Positions 1 through 11,117 of a stretch of 64,000 nucleotides of DNA are shown here, piece by piece. The translations under genes and the position numbers were made by a program. How positions within the stretch are numbered: the stretch's first letter is position 1; each line of letters begins with the position of its first letter. Origin of the DNA: Vibrio pectenicida (GTDB lineage Bacteria > Pseudomonadota > Gammaproteobacteria > Enterobacterales > Vibrionaceae); assembly GCA_024347015.1 (NCBI GenBank), contig AP024889.1, forward strand, positions 434,001 to 498,000, in the 5' to 3' direction. The notes below the pieces were generated by a model. That model did not search any database. It was not told the origin of the DNA and saw only the letters and a list, made by a program, of their open reading frames with translations.

Positions 1-1047
1 TTGAAGAAGGTTAAGCATCTCTTGAAGGCCATATGGACGTAGATCAAAGTGTTGACGAACTGCCTCAACAATGATCTCTTTGGAGACTTTTTCTGTACTA
101 AATGTTTCAACCATAATTGACGTTGGATCTGCAACACCAATAGCATACGACAACTGAATTTCACAACGTTCAGCAAGCCCCGCTGCAACAATATTTTTTG
201 CTACATAACGAGCTGCATATGCTGCGCTACGGTCTACTTTCGATGGATCTTTACCAGAGAAGGCTCCGCCACCATGACGCGCCGCGCCACCATAGGTGTC
301 TACAATAATTTTACGACCAGTTAAACCACAATCTCCCATAGGTCCACCGATAACAAAGCGGCCTGTTGGGTTGATGAAGAAATTGGTATCTTTATTTAAC
401 CATGCGGAAGGAAGAACAGGTTTAATGATTTCTTCCATCACGGCTTCACGCAGTTCAGGAGTAGAAATTGTATCACTGTGCTGGGTTGATAGTACAACAG
501 CATCTATGCCTACAATCTTACCTTGATCATATTGGAAAGTTACTTGAGATTTAGCGTCGGGTCTAAGCCAAGGTAGAGTCCCATTTTTGCGTACTTCAGC
601 TTGTCTTTTTACCAGCAGGTGAGAATAGGTAATTGGTGCAGGCATCAACACATCAGTTTCATTGGTAGCATAACCAAACATGATCCCCTGATCGCCAGCG
701 CCTTGTTCTTTCGGGTCGGTTTTATCAACACCTTGGTTAATATCAGGAGACTGCTTACCAATAGTGTTTAGGATTGCACAAGAATCGGCATCGAATCCCA
801 TTTCTGAATTAATGTAACCGACTTCGCGAATGGTTTGGCGGGTCAGCTCTTCAATATCTACCCAAGCGGATGTGGTAATTTCTCCCCCAACCATCACCAT
901 GCCAGTTTTGACGTATGTTTCACACGCAACACGGGCTTTAGGGTCTTGCTCTATAATCGCATCAAGTACTGCGTCAGAAATCTGGTCCGCAATTTTATCA
1001 GGGTGACCTTCTGATACTGACTCAGAAGTAAACAGGTGTTTAGCCAT
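1..1047 (-). CDS. metK: S-adenosylmethionine synthetase (partial, C-terminus off the left edge)
   Basis: Makes S-adenosylmethionine from methionine and ATP in the cytoplasm. The reading frame runs unbroken from an ATG at 1047 to base 1. It begins [18 protein letters not shown] and gives 349 residues; the family is about 384, so roughly 35 C-terminal residues are outside the window. The family signatures GAGDQG followed by FGYA, and the glycine-rich [16 protein letters not shown], are both readable. A purine-rich GGAG lies just upstream of the start. It is divergent from tkt, and a MetJ-type operator lies in the shared intergenic region, so methionine repression is likely. Identity is essentially certain. 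Confidence 0.97.
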   Translation of the reverse strand, partial: MAKHLFTSESVSEGHPDKIADQISDAVLDAIIEQDPKARVACETYVKTGMVMVGGEITTSAWVDIEELTRQTIREVGYINSEMGFDADSCAILNTIGKQSPDINQGVDKTDPKEQGAGDQGIMFGYATNETDVLMPAPITYSHLLVKRQAEVRKNGTLPWLRPDAKSQVTFQYDQGKIVGIDAVVLSTQHSDTISTPELREAVMEEIIKPVLPSAWLNKDTNFFINPTGRFVIGGPMGDCGLTGRKIIVDTYGGAARHGGGAFSGKDPSKVDRSAAYAARYVAKNIVAAGLAERCEIQLSYAIGVADPTSIMVETFSTEKVSKEIIVEAVRQHFDLRPYGLQEMLNLLQ

Positions 1048-1112
1048 GATAGCTCCGCTTTAATTTGGGGGTTGTGAATATGTCTATTCACTAGAATAGT
1101 ATGAATAATAGT

Positions 1113-1136
1113 AGGTGTATCTACTTCTAGACGTCT
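1113..1136 (-). promoter_or_regulatory. MetJ operator (tandem met boxes) for metK
   Basis: Read on the minus strand, three adjacent 8-mers are AGACGTCT, AGAAGTAG and ATACACCT. The first is the exact met-box consensus AGACGTCT and the other two match at 5 of 8 positions. MetJ binds such tandem boxes with SAM as corepressor. The site is about 65-90 bases upstream of the metK start. The rest of the 308-base gap to tkt is AT-rich and holds no other gene that I can support. Confidence 0.75.
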
Positions 1137-1272
1137 ATTTTAGTTTTCCTCATACCAATTTCAAGCATTTTTTTTATTTATTACATGTTCAAATATTGTT
1201 ATTTGTCAGTATAAGTATTATTGATTTTTATGTTATCTGCTAAGAGTGTGTCATAAGCGTATTTTCAGTAGG

Positions 1273-1284
1273 TAAAACGTTTGC
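1273..1284. promoter_or_regulatory. LacI-family operator-like half palindrome upstream of tkt
   Basis: The bases TAAAACGTTTGC match 10 of 12 positions of the perfect palindrome GCAAACGTTTGC found upstream of fbaA in this same window. The core AAACGTTT is typical of PurR/LacI-type operators. It lies about 70 bases before the tkt start. A functional role is inferred only from this shared sequence. Confidence 0.3.
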
Positions 1285-1355
1285 AGTGCTTTGGGCGCTT
1301 TGAGAGAATAAAAGACCATCAAATCTGTTTTTGCTTAATGCACTCAGGAGCAAAC

Positions 1356-3350
1356 ATGTCTTCCCGTAAACACCTAGCTAATGCTATCCGTGCTCTTAGT
1401 ATGGACAGCGTACAACAAGCCAATTCTGGTCACCCAGGCGCCCCTATGGGGATGGCTGACATCGCTGAAGTTCTTTGGCGCTCTCACCTTAACCACAACC
1501 CAGCTAATCCTGAATGGGCTGACCGTGACCGTTTTGTGTTGTCTAATGGTCATGGCTCAATGCTGATTTACTCTCTACTGCACCTTTCCGGTTATGAGCT
1601 GTCAATTGATGAGCTGAAAAATTTTCGTCAGCTTCACTCTAAAACGCCAGGCCACCCTGAATATGGTTATGCGCCAGGTATTGAAACGACCACTGGCCCT
1701 CTAGGCCAAGGCATTACCAATGCTGTTGGTATGGCGCTGGCTGAAAAGACCCTCGCGGCGCAGTTTAATAAGCCAAATCATGACATTGTCGATCACTTCA
1801 CTTATGCCTTTATGGGTGACGGTTGTCTGATGGAAGGGATTTCGCACGAAGCGTGTTCTTTGGCTGGCACACTAGGCCTTGGCAAGTTGATCGCCTTTTG
1901 GGATGACAACGGCATTTCAATCGATGGGCATGTTGAAGGTTGGTTCTCTGATGATACGCCGAAACGTTTTGAATCTTACGGTTGGCATGTCATTGCGGCT
2001 GTAGATGGCCACGATCCTGAGGCGATCAATGCAGCAATCCATGCAGCAAAATCGGATCCTCGCCCAACATTGATTTGTACTAAGACTATCATCGGCTTTG
2101 GTTCTCCGAACAAATCTGGCTCTCACGATTGTCATGGCGCCCCTCTTGGCGCAGATGAAATTGCCGCCACTCGCAAACAACTCGGTTGGCAGCACGGTCC
2201 ATTCGAAATCCCTGCTGACGTTTATGCCCAGTGGGATGCCAAAGAAGCTGGCGCGGCTAAAGAAGCGGCGTGGAATGACAAATTTGCCGCATACGCAGCA
2301 GCATTTCCTAAAGAAGCGGCTGAGCTTAAGCGGCGTATAAATGGCGAACTGCCTGCCCAGTGGGAACAAAAAACCAGCCAAATCATTGCCGATTTACAAG
2401 CTAACCCGGCCAACATTGCTTCACGTAAAGCGTCACAAAATGCGCTTGAAGCCTTTGGCCAAATGCTGCCAGAGTTTTTGGGTGGCTCTGCCGATTTAGC
2501 GCCTTCTAACCTGACCATGTGGTCTGGCTCAAAATCAGTATCGGCTGACGATGCATCTGGTAACTACATTCACTATGGTGTGCGTGAGTTTGGTATGACG
2601 GCGATCATGAATGGTATTGCACTTCATGGCGGTTTTGTGCCTTATGGTGCAACCTTCCTGATGTTTATGGAGTACGCACGTAATGCCATGCGCATGGCGG
2701 CGTTGATGAAGATCCAAAACATTCAAGTGTACACCCATGATTCGATTGGTCTGGGTGAAGATGGCCCAACGCACCAACCAGTTGAGCAAATGGCTTCATT
2801 GCGTTTGACGCCAAATATGAATACATGGCGTCCATGCGATCAAGTTGAATCGGCAGTGGCTTGGAAACTTGCGATTGAACGTAAAGATGCACCGACCGCC
2901 CTGATTTTCTCGCGCCAAAACCTAGCGCAGCAAGAACGCACCACAGAGCAAGTTGCCAACATTGCCAAAGGTGGTTACATCCTTAAAGATTGCCAAGGTC
3001 AGCCTGAGCTTATTCTGATTGCAACAGGCTCTGAAGTTGAGTTAGCCGTTAACGCGGCGGCTGAGCTGACAGCAGAAGGCAAAAAAGTGCGCATTGTATC
3101 CATGCCATCAACCGATGCCTTTGATAGACAAGAAGCCGCGTACCGCGAAGCCGTTTTACCCTCCGATGTAACAGCGCGTATTGCCATCGAAGCCGGTATT
3201 GCAGATTTCTGGTACAAGTACGTAGGGTTTGACGGCCGCATTATCGGCATGACCACCTTCGGTGAGTCTGCACCGGCGGGTGAGCTATTCAAAATGTTTG
3301 GCTTTACCACGGAAAATGTCGTTAACACGGCAAAAGAGTTATTGGATTAA
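1356..3350 (+). CDS. tkt: Transketolase
   Basis: Thiamine-diphosphate enzyme of the non-oxidative pentose phosphate pathway that moves two-carbon ketol units between sugar phosphates. The open frame extends upstream to 1281, but the ATG at 1356 is preceded by CAGGAG and gives [20 protein letters not shown], which aligns with known transketolase N-termini. The product is 664 residues, against 663 for E. coli TktA. The cofactor-binding region [13 protein letters not shown] continuing to a DDN motif is present, as is the signature [12 protein letters not shown]. It heads a co-directional run with epd, pgk and fbaA, but a hairpin follows it. Confidence 0.97.
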   Translation: MSSRKHLANAIRALSMDSVQQANSGHPGAPMGMADIAEVLWRSHLNHNPANPEWADRDRFVLSNGHGSMLIYSLLHLSGYELSIDELKNFRQLHSKTPGHPEYGYAPGIETTTGPLGQGITNAVGMALAEKTLAAQFNKPNHDIVDHFTYAFMGDGCLMEGISHEACSLAGTLGLGKLIAFWDDNGISIDGHVEGWFSDDTPKRFESYGWHVIAAVDGHDPEAINAAIHAAKSDPRPTLICTKTIIGFGSPNKSGSHDCHGAPLGADEIAATRKQLGWQHGPFEIPADVYAQWDAKEAGAAKEAAWNDKFAAYAAAFPKEAAELKRRINGELPAQWEQKTSQIIADLQANPANIASRKASQNALEAFGQMLPEFLGGSADLAPSNLTMWSGSKSVSADDASGNYIHYGVREFGMTAIMNGIALHGGFVPYGATFLMFMEYARNAMRMAALMKIQNIQVYTHDSIGLGEDGPTHQPVEQMASLRLTPNMNTWRPCDQVESAVAWKLAIERKDAPTALIFSRQNLAQQERTTEQVANIAKGGYILKDCQGQPELILIATGSEVELAVNAAAELTAEGKKVRIVSMPSTDAFDRQEAAYREAVLPSDVTARIAIEAGIADFWYKYVGFDGRIIGMTTFGESAPAGELFKMFGFTTENVVNTAKELLD

Positions 3351-3370
3351 TAGCTCTGGTATATAAGTAG

Positions 3371-3401
3371 CCGAGCTCTATTTACAAGGGCTCGGTATTT
3401 A
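3371..3401 (+). terminator. Probable terminator after tkt
   Basis: CCGAGC and GCTCGG (3371-3376 and 3390-3395) form a 6-bp GC-rich stem followed by an interrupted T tract (TATTTATTTT). It lies 20 bases after the tkt stop. The imperfect T tract suggests it may be leaky. Confidence 0.55.
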
Positions 3402-3511
3402 TTTTGAACGGAACTTGACTGCAAATGGGTGCCAGATCCTATTATCTAGATGCGATTTATACATCTATCAGGTAATATTTGTGACACGAAAATGATGTAA
3501 GGCGATGGATC

Positions 3512-4552
3512 ATGCTAAAAGTGGCGATCAATGGATTTGGCCGTATCGGTCGTAACGTACTGCGTGCGGTGTATGAGAGCGGTAAAAACCAACAAATTAA
3601 AGTAGTCGCTGTTAATGAGTTAGCCCAACCTGACGCGATGGCTCACCTTCTGCAATATGATACTAGCCATGGACGATTTGGTAGAAAAGTCACTCACGAC
3701 CAAGAGCACATATATATCCACCATGATGCACCCTACGAAGGTACTGGTGAATTTGATTCCATTCGTATACTGCACCTGCCTGAAATAAATTTATTGCCTT
3801 GGCGTGATCTTGAAGTTGATTTGGTTTTAGATTGTACTGGTGTGTTTGGAACACAAGCTGATGGCCAAGAACACATTAAAGCGGGCGCGAAGAAAGTGTT
3901 GTTCTCACATCCAGGTTCTCATGATCTTGATAATACAATTATTTATGGCGTTAATCATGACACTCTAAAAGCTGAGCATAAGGTTGTTTCCAATGGGTCA
4001 TGCACCACAAATTGTATAGTGCCAATTATTAAAGCGTTAGATGATGCGTTTGAAATTGAGTCTGGCACAATCACAACTATTCACTCTTCGATGAATGATC
4101 AGCAAGTCATAGACGCTTATCATACAGACCTTAGACGAACACGTGCTGCAAGCCAATCTATCATACCTGTAGATACAAAGTTGCATAAAGGTATTGAAAG
4201 GATTTTTCCGAAATTTTCTAACAAATTTGAAGCAATTTCTGTCAGAGTGCCGACTGTTAATGTGACTGCGATGGATTTAAGTGTCACAGTTCATACAAAT
4301 GTGAAAGTTAATGACGTAAATCAAACCATACTTAACGCTTCTCAGTGTACATTACGAGGAATTGTTGACTATACTGAAGCTCCGCTTGTTTCTATTGACT
4401 TCAACCATGACCCTCACAGCGCGATTGTTGATGGGACACAAACCCGTGTCAGCAATGGTCATTTGGTGAAAATGTTGGTTTGGTGTGATAACGAATGGGG
4501 TTTCGCCAATCGCATGTTAGATACTGCTATGGTGATGCACACAGCAAAATAG
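3512..4552 (+). CDS. epd: D-erythrose-4-phosphate dehydrogenase
   Basis: NAD-dependent oxidation of erythrose 4-phosphate to 4-phosphoerythronate, the first step of the DXP-dependent pyridoxal phosphate pathway. The 346-residue protein has the GAPDH-like Rossmann start [17 protein letters not shown] and the catalytic SCTTNCIVP motif with Cys164. The [21 protein letters not shown] segment is typical of Epd rather than GapA, and the tkt-epd-pgk-fbaA order supports this. Its codon use looks more AT-rich than that of its highly expressed neighbours. It could be called a second GAPDH (gapB), but Epd fits better. Confidence 0.9.
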   Translation: MLKVAINGFGRIGRNVLRAVYESGKNQQIKVVAVNELAQPDAMAHLLQYDTSHGRFGRKVTHDQEHIYIHHDAPYEGTGEFDSIRILHLPEINLLPWRDLEVDLVLDCTGVFGTQADGQEHIKAGAKKVLFSHPGSHDLDNTIIYGVNHDTLKAEHKVVSNGSCTTNCIVPIIKALDDAFEIESGTITTIHSSMNDQQVIDAYHTDLRRTRAASQSIIPVDTKLHKGIERIFPKFSNKFEAISVRVPTVNVTAMDLSVTVHTNVKVNDVNQTILNASQCTLRGIVDYTEAPLVSIDFNHDPHSAIVDGTQTRVSNGHLVKMLVWCDNEWGFANRMLDTAMVMHTAK

Positions 4553-4699
4553 GTATAGTATACATCTGGAGAGGTATTTATTTTCCGCCTTGAAATAAAT
4601 AATGGTAATCTCCATATCTAAGTGAGTTTTAATAACGAATAGGTTGGGCTAAATACCGAACCGACAAAATTTTATTTTTAATATTTGAGAGGACACATC

Positions 4700-5860
4700 A
4701 TGTCTGTAATCAAGATGACTGACCTGGACCTAGCAGGTAAACGTATATTTATCCGTGCTGACCTTAATGTTCCAGTAAAAGAAGGCAAAGTGACTTCTGA
4801 TGCACGTATTTTAGCGTCTTTACCCACTATCAAGCATTGTCTTGCTGCTGGTGCAAAAGTGATGGTGACATCTCACCTTGGTCGCCCGACAGAAGGCGAG
4901 TATGCGCAAGAGTTCTCTCTACAACCTGTTGTTAACTATTTAAACGATGCGTTAGATTGTGAAGTCAAGTTAGCGAAAGATTACCTCGATGGTTTAGAGC
5001 TAAATTCAGGTGAGCTAGTCGTCCTTGAAAACGTTCGCTTCAATAAGGGCGAAAAGAAAAACGAACAAGCACTGTCTAAAGCTTATGCCGCTCTTTGTGA
5101 TGTATTCGTAATGGATGCCTTTGGCACCGCTCACCGTGCACAAGCATCAACTCATGGTGTTGGTATGCATGCGCCAATCGCATGTGCCGGGCCTCTGCTA
5201 GCTAATGAGTTAGATGCTCTAGCGAAAGCAATGGATAAGCCAGCTCGACCAATGGTCGCTATTGTCGGTGGTTCAAAAGTATCAACCAAACTTACTGTGC
5301 TTGAGTCTTTATCTAAAGTGGCAGACCAACTTGTTGTTGGTGGAGGTATTGCCAATACTTTTATCGCAGCGGCTGGCCACAATGTTGGTAAATCTCTGTA
5401 TGAAGCAGACCTAGTTAATACTGCAAAGAAATTGATGGATGAGTGCGCGATTCCTGTTGCAACTGATGTCGCTTGCGCAAAAGCTTTTGACGAGAACGCA
5501 GAAGCTGAAATTAAAAATGTCGCAGATGTTACAGATGACGATATGATTTTCGATCTAGGTCCTGATTCAACGGCGGAATTGGCAGAAATTCTTAGAAATG
5601 CTAAGACTATTCTTTGGAATGGCCCTGTTGGTGTGTTTGAATTTAAGAACTTTGAAGCTGGCACCAAAGGCATTTCTGATGCTATTGCTCAGTCTGAGGG
5701 CTTCTCAGTTGCTGGTGGTGGTGACACTCTAGCGGCAATCGATAAGTTTGGTATTAAGGCCGATGTGTCTTATATCTCTACTGGTGGTGGTGCTTTCCTC
5801 GAGTTTGTTGAAGGTAAGGTGCTTCCTGCGGTAGAAATGCTGGAAGCACGCGCTAAATGA
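4700..5860 (+). CDS. pgk: Phosphoglycerate kinase
   Basis: Transfers phosphate from 1,3-bisphosphoglycerate to ADP in glycolysis. The frame is open from 4685, but the ATG at 4700 follows GAGAGGA and starts [25 protein letters not shown], the usual Pgk N-terminus. That gives 386 residues (387 in E. coli). RADLNVPVK, the SHLGRP motif, GGGIANTF and the C-terminal nucleotide-binding [13 protein letters not shown] are all present. It lies between epd and fbaA, the conserved order in gammaproteobacteria. Confidence 0.97.
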   Translation: MSVIKMTDLDLAGKRIFIRADLNVPVKEGKVTSDARILASLPTIKHCLAAGAKVMVTSHLGRPTEGEYAQEFSLQPVVNYLNDALDCEVKLAKDYLDGLELNSGELVVLENVRFNKGEKKNEQALSKAYAALCDVFVMDAFGTAHRAQASTHGVGMHAPIACAGPLLANELDALAKAMDKPARPMVAIVGGSKVSTKLTVLESLSKVADQLVVGGGIANTFIAAAGHNVGKSLYEADLVNTAKKLMDECAIPVATDVACAKAFDENAEAEIKNVADVTDDDMIFDLGPDSTAELAEILRNAKTILWNGPVGVFEFKNFEAGTKGISDAIAQSEGFSVAGGGDTLAAIDKFGIKADVSYISTGGGAFLEFVEGKVLPAVEMLEARAK

Positions 5861-5867
5861 TTTACTG

Positions 5868-5890
5868 AAGGTGGGAGATTCTCCCACTTT
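5868..5890 (+). terminator. Hairpin between pgk and fbaA
   Basis: A 7-bp GC-rich stem (GTGGGAG with CTCCCAC), extended by weaker A-T and G-T pairs, lies 8 bases after the pgk stop. Only a short TTT follows, so it could be an attenuating terminator or an mRNA-stabilising hairpin rather than a full stop. Confidence 0.5.
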
Positions 5891-5938
5891 CGTGTTTGCT
5901 GCATATGAATTTTTTTGCTTAAATGCGCTTTTGTTGTA

Positions 5939-5950
5939 GCAAACGTTTGC
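5939..5950. promoter_or_regulatory. Perfect LacI/PurR-type palindrome upstream of fbaA
   Basis: GCAAACGTTTGC is a perfect 12-base palindrome and equals the central 12 bases of the PurR consensus. It lies 55 bases before the fbaA start, in the promoter region. Cra sites (TGAAACGTTTCA) share the AAACGTTT centre but differ at the outer two bases on each side. Which regulator uses this site cannot be told from sequence. Confidence 0.5.
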
Positions 5951-6005
5951 AAGAATTTAAACTAATAAGTTTTGTTTTAAAACGATAGATAAATAGGATG
6001 ACGCC

Positions 6006-7082
6006 ATGTCTAAGATCTTCGATTTCGTAAAACCAGGTGTGATTTCTGGTGATGACGTACAAAAAGTTTTTGAAGTAGCAAAAGAGAACAATTTTGCTCT
6101 TCCAGCAGTAAATGTGGTTGGTACTGATTCTGTGAATGCAGTATTAGAAGCCGCTTCAAACGTGAAAGCACCCGTTGTTGTTCAGTTTTCTAATGGAGGC
6201 GCAGCCTTCTTTGCAGGCAAGGGTGTTAAACTAGAAGGTCAGGGCGGCCAAATTCTTGGTGCTGTAGCTGGTGCAAAGTATGTTCATGCTGTGGCTCAAT
6301 CTTATGGTGTACCTGTTATTCTTCACACGGATCATGCTGCTAAGAAGCTTCTTCCATGGATTGATGGCCTACTTGATGCCGGTGAAGAGTTTTTTGCCCA
6401 AACAGGTAAACCACTATTCTCTTCTCATATGATTGACTTATCAGAAGAGCCTCTTGAAGAAAACATTGAGATCTGTGCTAAGTATCTAGAGCGTATGGCG
6501 AAAATGAATATGACGCTAGAAATCGAACTAGGCTGTACAGGTGGTGAAGAAGATGGCGTTGATAACTCAGATATGGACGCATCTGAGCTATATACTTCTC
6601 CAGAAGATGTTGCTTACGCGTATGAGAAATTGACTGCGGTAAGTCCCCGTTTTACTATCGCTGCTTCTTTCGGTAATGTGCATGGTGTTTATAAACCAGG
6701 TAATGTTGTTTTAACACCTACTATCCTTCGTGATTCACAAGCTTACTGCGCTGAGAAATTTAGCCTTGCTTCTAACGCGTTAAACTTTGTATTCCATGGT
6801 GGTTCAGGCTCTTCAGAAGCTGAAATTCAAGAGTCGATCAGCTACGGTGTTATCAAAATGAACATCGATACTGATACTCAGTGGGCTACTTGGGACGGTA
6901 TTCGTCAGTATGCTGCAGATAATTATGATTATCTACAGGGACAAATCGGCAACCCTACCGGTGAAGATGCACCAAACAAAAAGCACTACGACCCACGTGT
7001 TTGGTTGCGTAAAGGACAAGAATCAATGGTTAAACGTTTGGAGAAAGCCTTCGCTGACCTAAACGCAGTCGACGTACTATAA
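6006..7082 (+). CDS. fbaA: Class II fructose-bisphosphate aldolase
   Basis: Zinc-dependent aldol cleavage of fructose 1,6-bisphosphate to the two triose phosphates. The 358-residue length matches the E. coli class IIA enzyme. The metal/active-site segments VILHTDHAAKK, LEIELGCTGGEEDGVDN and NFVFHGGSGSS are readable. The ATG at 6006 is preceded by a modest purine-rich stretch (ATAGGATGACGCC). The gene ends with a strong terminator and forms the tail of the glycolytic string. Confidence 0.97.
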   Translation: MSKIFDFVKPGVISGDDVQKVFEVAKENNFALPAVNVVGTDSVNAVLEAASNVKAPVVVQFSNGGAAFFAGKGVKLEGQGGQILGAVAGAKYVHAVAQSYGVPVILHTDHAAKKLLPWIDGLLDAGEEFFAQTGKPLFSSHMIDLSEEPLEENIEICAKYLERMAKMNMTLEIELGCTGGEEDGVDNSDMDASELYTSPEDVAYAYEKLTAVSPRFTIAASFGNVHGVYKPGNVVLTPTILRDSQAYCAEKFSLASNALNFVFHGGSGSSEAEIQESISYGVIKMNIDTDTQWATWDGIRQYAADNYDYLQGQIGNPTGEDAPNKKHYDPRVWLRKGQESMVKRLEKAFADLNAVDVL

Positions 7083-7111
7083 CCTGACGGTTTTTGTACT
7101 TTGTTAAATTT

Positions 7112-7143
7112 AAAAGCCTGCTCTTCATGAGCAGGCTTTTTTT
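7112..7143 (+). terminator. Rho-independent terminator of fbaA
   Basis: AAAGCCTGCTC-TTCAT-GAGCAGGCTTT forms an 11-bp stem followed by a T run. It lies 30 bases after the fbaA stop. The remaining 230 bases to mscS show no gene that I can support. Confidence 0.9.
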
Positions 7144-7375
7144 CTGGCTTTTTAAAGTGATCGATGAGGTCAGGCGCACTAAAAACAATGGCGAAAAATG
7201 GCACCATAACATAACTTTAATGAGCTAATATCTGTTAGGTCTTATAAGTAACTGTAAAATAGCGTTATTAGCTGTAAGTATCGATATCCTAAATTCGGGG
7301 TCGGTCAGAAATTCATAGTTACCTTTATGCTGGATTTAAGGTATGTATTTGGACTATTACTAGAGGGTACAGGCT

Positions 7376-8242
7376 ATGTCAGGAGATGTTGGAAAAATCG
7401 AAACTCCAATTATTAATGGCTTAGAGTTAGCTGGGACGTGGATAAATGAGCATTCAGACTTGCTTATCCAATATGGCGTAAACGTAATTTCAGCTATTTT
7501 GATATTTTTTATCGGTAGCATTGCTGTCAAGATGGTAGCCAATGGTGTTACTAAGATACTAAACAGGAAAAGAATGGATAAAGCGGTGGTTGATTTTATC
7601 CATACGCTGGTTCGTTACTTGCTTTTTACTATTGTGTTAATTGCTGCACTGAGCCGAATCGGCGTGCAGACGGCTTCCGTGGTAGCGGTAATTGGTGCCG
7701 CGGGTTTAGCGGTTGGATTGGCTTTACAAGGCTCCTTATCTAACTTTGCAGCAGGTGTCTTGATCGTTGCTTTTCGTCCATTTAAGTCGGGAGACTATGT
7801 ACAAATTGCCGGAGTAGGCGGTAGCGTAGAATCGATTCAGATTTTCCAAACGGTTCTTACTACACCTGATAATAAAATGGTTGTTGTGCCTAATAGTAGT
7901 GTTATCAGTGGGCCTATTACTAACTACTCTCGCCATCAGACTCGACGGATTGACTTAGTGATAGGCGTCTCTTACCGTGCGGATTTGCAAAAAACTAAGC
8001 AATTGCTGATGAATATTTGCCAAGCGGACGAGCGTATTTTAAAAGATCCTGCGGTAAAAGTTGGTGTACATGCTCTTGCTGACTCTTCGGTTAATTTTGT
8101 GGTTCGCCCTTGGGTCACAACAACTGACTACTGGGATGTATATTTTGATCTGATGCAAGCGATCAAAGAAGGGTTGGATAAAGAGAATATAGATATTCCA
8201 TTCCCACAAATGGATATTCACCTTAACAAGGCAGAACTGTAG
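7376..8242 (+). CDS. mscS: Small-conductance mechanosensitive channel
   Basis: Inner-membrane channel that opens under membrane tension to release solutes during hypo-osmotic shock. At 288 residues it is the length of E. coli MscS (286). Three hydrophobic helices are visible: about residues 35-57, 72-92 and 98-120. The pore helix has the glycine/alanine pattern VIGAAGLAVGLALQGSLSNFAAG. The cytoplasmic beta domain follows (FKSGDYVQIAGVGGSVESI). AGAGGG precedes the ATG. The fbaA-mscS adjacency is conserved in many gammaproteobacteria. Confidence 0.95.
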   Translation: MSGDVGKIETPIINGLELAGTWINEHSDLLIQYGVNVISAILIFFIGSIAVKMVANGVTKILNRKRMDKAVVDFIHTLVRYLLFTIVLIAALSRIGVQTASVVAVIGAAGLAVGLALQGSLSNFAAGVLIVAFRPFKSGDYVQIAGVGGSVESIQIFQTVLTTPDNKMVVVPNSSVISGPITNYSRHQTRRIDLVIGVSYRADLQKTKQLLMNICQADERILKDPAVKVGVHALADSSVNFVVRPWVTTTDYWDVYFDLMQAIKEGLDKENIDIPFPQMDIHLNKAEL

Positions 8243-8485
8243 TACAAGTTAACACTAGAGAAGCGAGGCTTTTGTCTCGCTATAACGTTTATCTATGTTT
8301 CATGAGTTATATCAGCAGCTCTATTAAGAAAGGGCAAAGAATTTAATCTGTCACTGTTAATTAAAAGCTTGCAGGGACAGTTGAGTAAGCTGTGGGTTAA
8401 AATTGTGTCAGAACATACAACAGGGCTCCTCAAGTTATATCTACACGTTATCATGTATGAAACAAGTTAATTAAGGAAAATAATA

Positions 8486-9178
8486 ATGAAGATGAAGTCT
8501 CGTCTGCTTTTCATCGCTTTATGTCTTGTCAGTATTGGTGCTTATGCAGGTTCGCCTGATTTTCCCCATTTGCAAACCACGGGTTATGGTGAAGTTATTG
8601 CAACGCCGGATATGGCTGAGTTTACTGTGCGAGTGGTGGAAACAACCATGACGGCAGAACAGGCTAAGCAAACTGTAGATAAAGTGGTTACGGATTTTCT
8701 GGCTCAGCTGAAAGAGCAGGGAATGAGTGATGATAGCATTAGTAGCTCAAATCTTTATATTGCCCCTCAGTATCATTACCCGAAAAATGGTCAACCTGAG
8801 CTGGTTGGTTATCGAGCCTCGCGTACTGTTAATGTAACCGTTACCCAGCTGGCTAATCTTAATCAATATTTGGATGTTGCTTTGAGTTCAGGTATTAACC
8901 AAGTGCAAAATGTTCAGCTTAAGGTAAAAGAGCAGGCTAAGTATCAAGAGCAAGCGAGGCAGGCTGCGATTAAAGATGCAAATGAAAAAGCAAAATCACT
9001 CGCTTCAGGTTTCGATAAAGAAATCAGTGGTGTTTGGCGTATAGACTACAATGCCCCGAATAATCAGCCTGTTTTGACGCGTTCAATGGCGATGGATACT
9101 AGAGCAGAATCCAACACTTACCAAGACTCTACGATTGTGATTCGTGATCGTGTTGATGTGATATATAAGCTAGATTAA
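8486..9178 (+). CDS. yggE: Exported SIMPL-domain protein, YggE type
   Basis: Periplasmic protein of the SIMPL/DUF541 family; the E. coli member YggE is linked to oxidative stress tolerance. The 230 residues begin with a signal peptide (MKMKSRLLFIALCLVSIGAYA, cut probably after AYA). The family opening TTGYGEVIATPDMAEFTVRV follows, and the NVTVTQLANLNQYLDVALSSG segment is characteristic. AAGGAAAA lies upstream of the start. It stands alone between mscS and the convergent pykF. The molecular activity of this family is not settled. Confidence 0.85.
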   Translation: MKMKSRLLFIALCLVSIGAYAGSPDFPHLQTTGYGEVIATPDMAEFTVRVVETTMTAEQAKQTVDKVVTDFLAQLKEQGMSDDSISSSNLYIAPQYHYPKNGQPELVGYRASRTVNVTVTQLANLNQYLDVALSSGINQVQNVQLKVKEQAKYQEQARQAAIKDANEKAKSLASGFDKEISGVWRIDYNAPNNQPVLTRSMAMDTRAESNTYQDSTIVIRDRVDVIYKLD

Positions 9179-9254
9179 AGCGTCTTAAACTAGCTTATAG
9201 AGATATTCTGAATATCATGCAATATAGCGTATTAATTAGCCGTACAAGAGTCGA

Positions 9255-9281
9255 TAAAAAAGAGGGTGCAGAACCCTCTTT
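9255..9281 (-). terminator. Rho-independent terminator of pykF
   Basis: On the minus strand AAAGAGGGTTCTGCACCCTC forms an AGAGGG/CCCTCT stem followed by six T. It lies just past the pykF stop. The stem is symmetrical enough to stop the convergent yggE transcript as well. Confidence 0.85.
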
Positions 9282-9306
9282 GGCATAAATCATGTTGACG
9301 CTAGTG

Positions 9307-10719
9307 TTACAAAACGTGCACTGAGGCAGTGTTCGTGGTGCCTGATGCAACGAGAGCACCTGATACCATAACTACAATATCGCCTTTGTTACCCAAACCA
9401 GATTCAAGGGCTAGCTCTTTACCTAAGATATAGAAAGCGTCTGTATTATTAATTGAGTCGACTAAAACAGGTCGAACACCTTTAGTGAGTACTAATTGAG
9501 CCGCTGTTTTTGGGTTATTGGTTAATGCCAAGATATTAGCTGTTGGGAAGTATTTACGCACTGAGCGTGCTGACTTGCCTCCCTTTGTTGCGACAACGAT
9601 AAGTGGCGCTGCGAGTTTTTCTGCTGTGTCTACAGCTCCTTTACATACCGCTTCAGTGATACGCAAGCGAGGGCTATCTAAACGAGAACCAAGCTCTGCT
9701 TTTAGCGCAGTATCTGTGCGATTGGCGATTTGAGCCATGATGGTTACTGCTTCAACAGGGTATTTTCCTTTTGCAGTTTCACCCGATAGCATGACTGCGT
9801 CTGTACCATCCATTACCGCATTCGCTACGTCACCAGCTTCTGCACGAGTTGGGCGTGGATTGTGGATCATAGAATCAAGCATTTGAGTCGCTGTAATGAC
9901 CATTTTACGTGCACGGTTACATTTTTCGATCATCATCTTCTGTGCAAAAATGACTTCTTCAGCAGGGATCTCAACGCCTAAATCGCCACGGGCAACCATA
10001 ATGCCGTCAGATTGTTCAAGGATATCATCAAAGTTGTCGACACCTTCTTGGTTCTCAATCTTAGAGATAATGTGAATATCTTGACCACCATGCTCTGCTA
10101 ATACAGCGCGAATCTCTTTAACGTCAGATGCTTTACGTATAAATGAGGCTGCAACGAAGTCAACACCTTGCTCGCAACCAAATTTAAGGTCATTTTTATC
10201 TTTTTCAGACAGTGCTGGTAGATTGACAGAAACACCAGGTAAGTTAACGCCTTTGTTTTCACCTAAAGCGCCATTGTTAAGGACTTTACATTTAACCTCA
10301 GTTTCAGTCGTGGCAACAACGTTCATTTCGATTAAGCCATCGTCGACTAGAATAGTATTGCCAACATTAAGGTCTGCCGCAAAACCAGAGTATGTAACCG
10401 CAACCTTATCTTTGTTTCCGACGATTGAAGTATCTGTAGTGAAAGTAAATTCCTGACCAGCGACTAAATTAACATCTTTGCCTTCTGCTAGTTTTATGGT
10501 GCGAATTTCTGGTCCTTTAGTATCCAGCAAGATAGCCAGTTGCTTACCAGATGTTTCCATTACTTTGCGGAAGTTTGCAATACGATTGCCGTGCTCTTGA
10601 TAATCTCCGTGAGAGAAATTCAGGCGCATGACATTCATACCCGCATTGACTAGTTCAGTGAGCTTTTCAACTGATTCAGTTTTAGGGCCAATCGTACATA
10701 CGATTTTGGTCTTTTTCAT
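9307..10719 (-). CDS. pykF: Pyruvate kinase, type I
   Basis: Converts phosphoenolpyruvate and ADP to pyruvate and ATP, the last step of glycolysis. The frame is open from 10764, but the ATG at 10719 follows GGAGAATA and gives [20 protein letters not shown]. The product is 470 residues, exactly the length of E. coli PykF. The catalytic signatures [29 protein letters not shown] and [12 protein letters not shown] are present, as is [16 protein letters not shown]. The 432-base gap to the divergent regulator gene contains AT-rich promoter DNA but no other gene. Confidence 0.96.
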   Translation of the reverse strand: MKKTKIVCTIGPKTESVEKLTELVNAGMNVMRLNFSHGDYQEHGNRIANFRKVMETSGKQLAILLDTKGPEIRTIKLAEGKDVNLVAGQEFTFTTDTSIVGNKDKVAVTYSGFAADLNVGNTILVDDGLIEMNVVATTETEVKCKVLNNGALGENKGVNLPGVSVNLPALSEKDKNDLKFGCEQGVDFVAASFIRKASDVKEIRAVLAEHGGQDIHIISKIENQEGVDNFDDILEQSDGIMVARGDLGVEIPAEEVIFAQKMMIEKCNRARKMVITATQMLDSMIHNPRPTRAEAGDVANAVMDGTDAVMLSGETAKGKYPVEAVTIMAQIANRTDTALKAELGSRLDSPRLRITEAVCKGAVDTAEKLAAPLIVVATKGGKSARSVRKYFPTANILALTNNPKTAAQLVLTKGVRPVLVDSINNTDAFYILGKELALESGLGNKGDIVVMVSGALVASGTTNTASVHVL

Positions 10720-11117
10720 GGAAGATATTCTCCGGTCGATAATAGTTAAAATTTGAAATTTCATTTATCTGGTTGAAGTCGAGGGTGCCTACTTGGCGTT
10801 GGAGCCTTTTATATATTAAGAGAACATCAATGTTATCGTCGACTTCAGAACTGAAAGTCTTTCAATGCATTTAGTCATTTTATGACCAAACTTGTGTGGC
10901 AATACGCGTTTAAATCGTAACTACCCCATAATATATGCTACTAGGCATACAAAACTAACCTTCAATTCTGTAATTTTTTTTCTTTTCGGTGGCAAATTCT
11001 ACCACTGATTTATTTCAATATCACTGCTTAACAATTGTCTTAGGACAAGCTTTTGGCGCTATTTTTTATTTTTTAGCTAGAAATAAATAGACTGCAACCT
11101 TTCGGGTTGATTATAAT

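Noticed and set aside
1917..2381. A 154-codon minus-strand ORF inside tkt.
   Set aside because: It is a shadow frame of a highly conserved coding sequence, with no start signal and no family-like sequence.
10845..10865. TGAAAGTCTTTCA upstream of pykF as a Cra site.
   Set aside because: The half-site spacing is one base too long and the central CG is missing.
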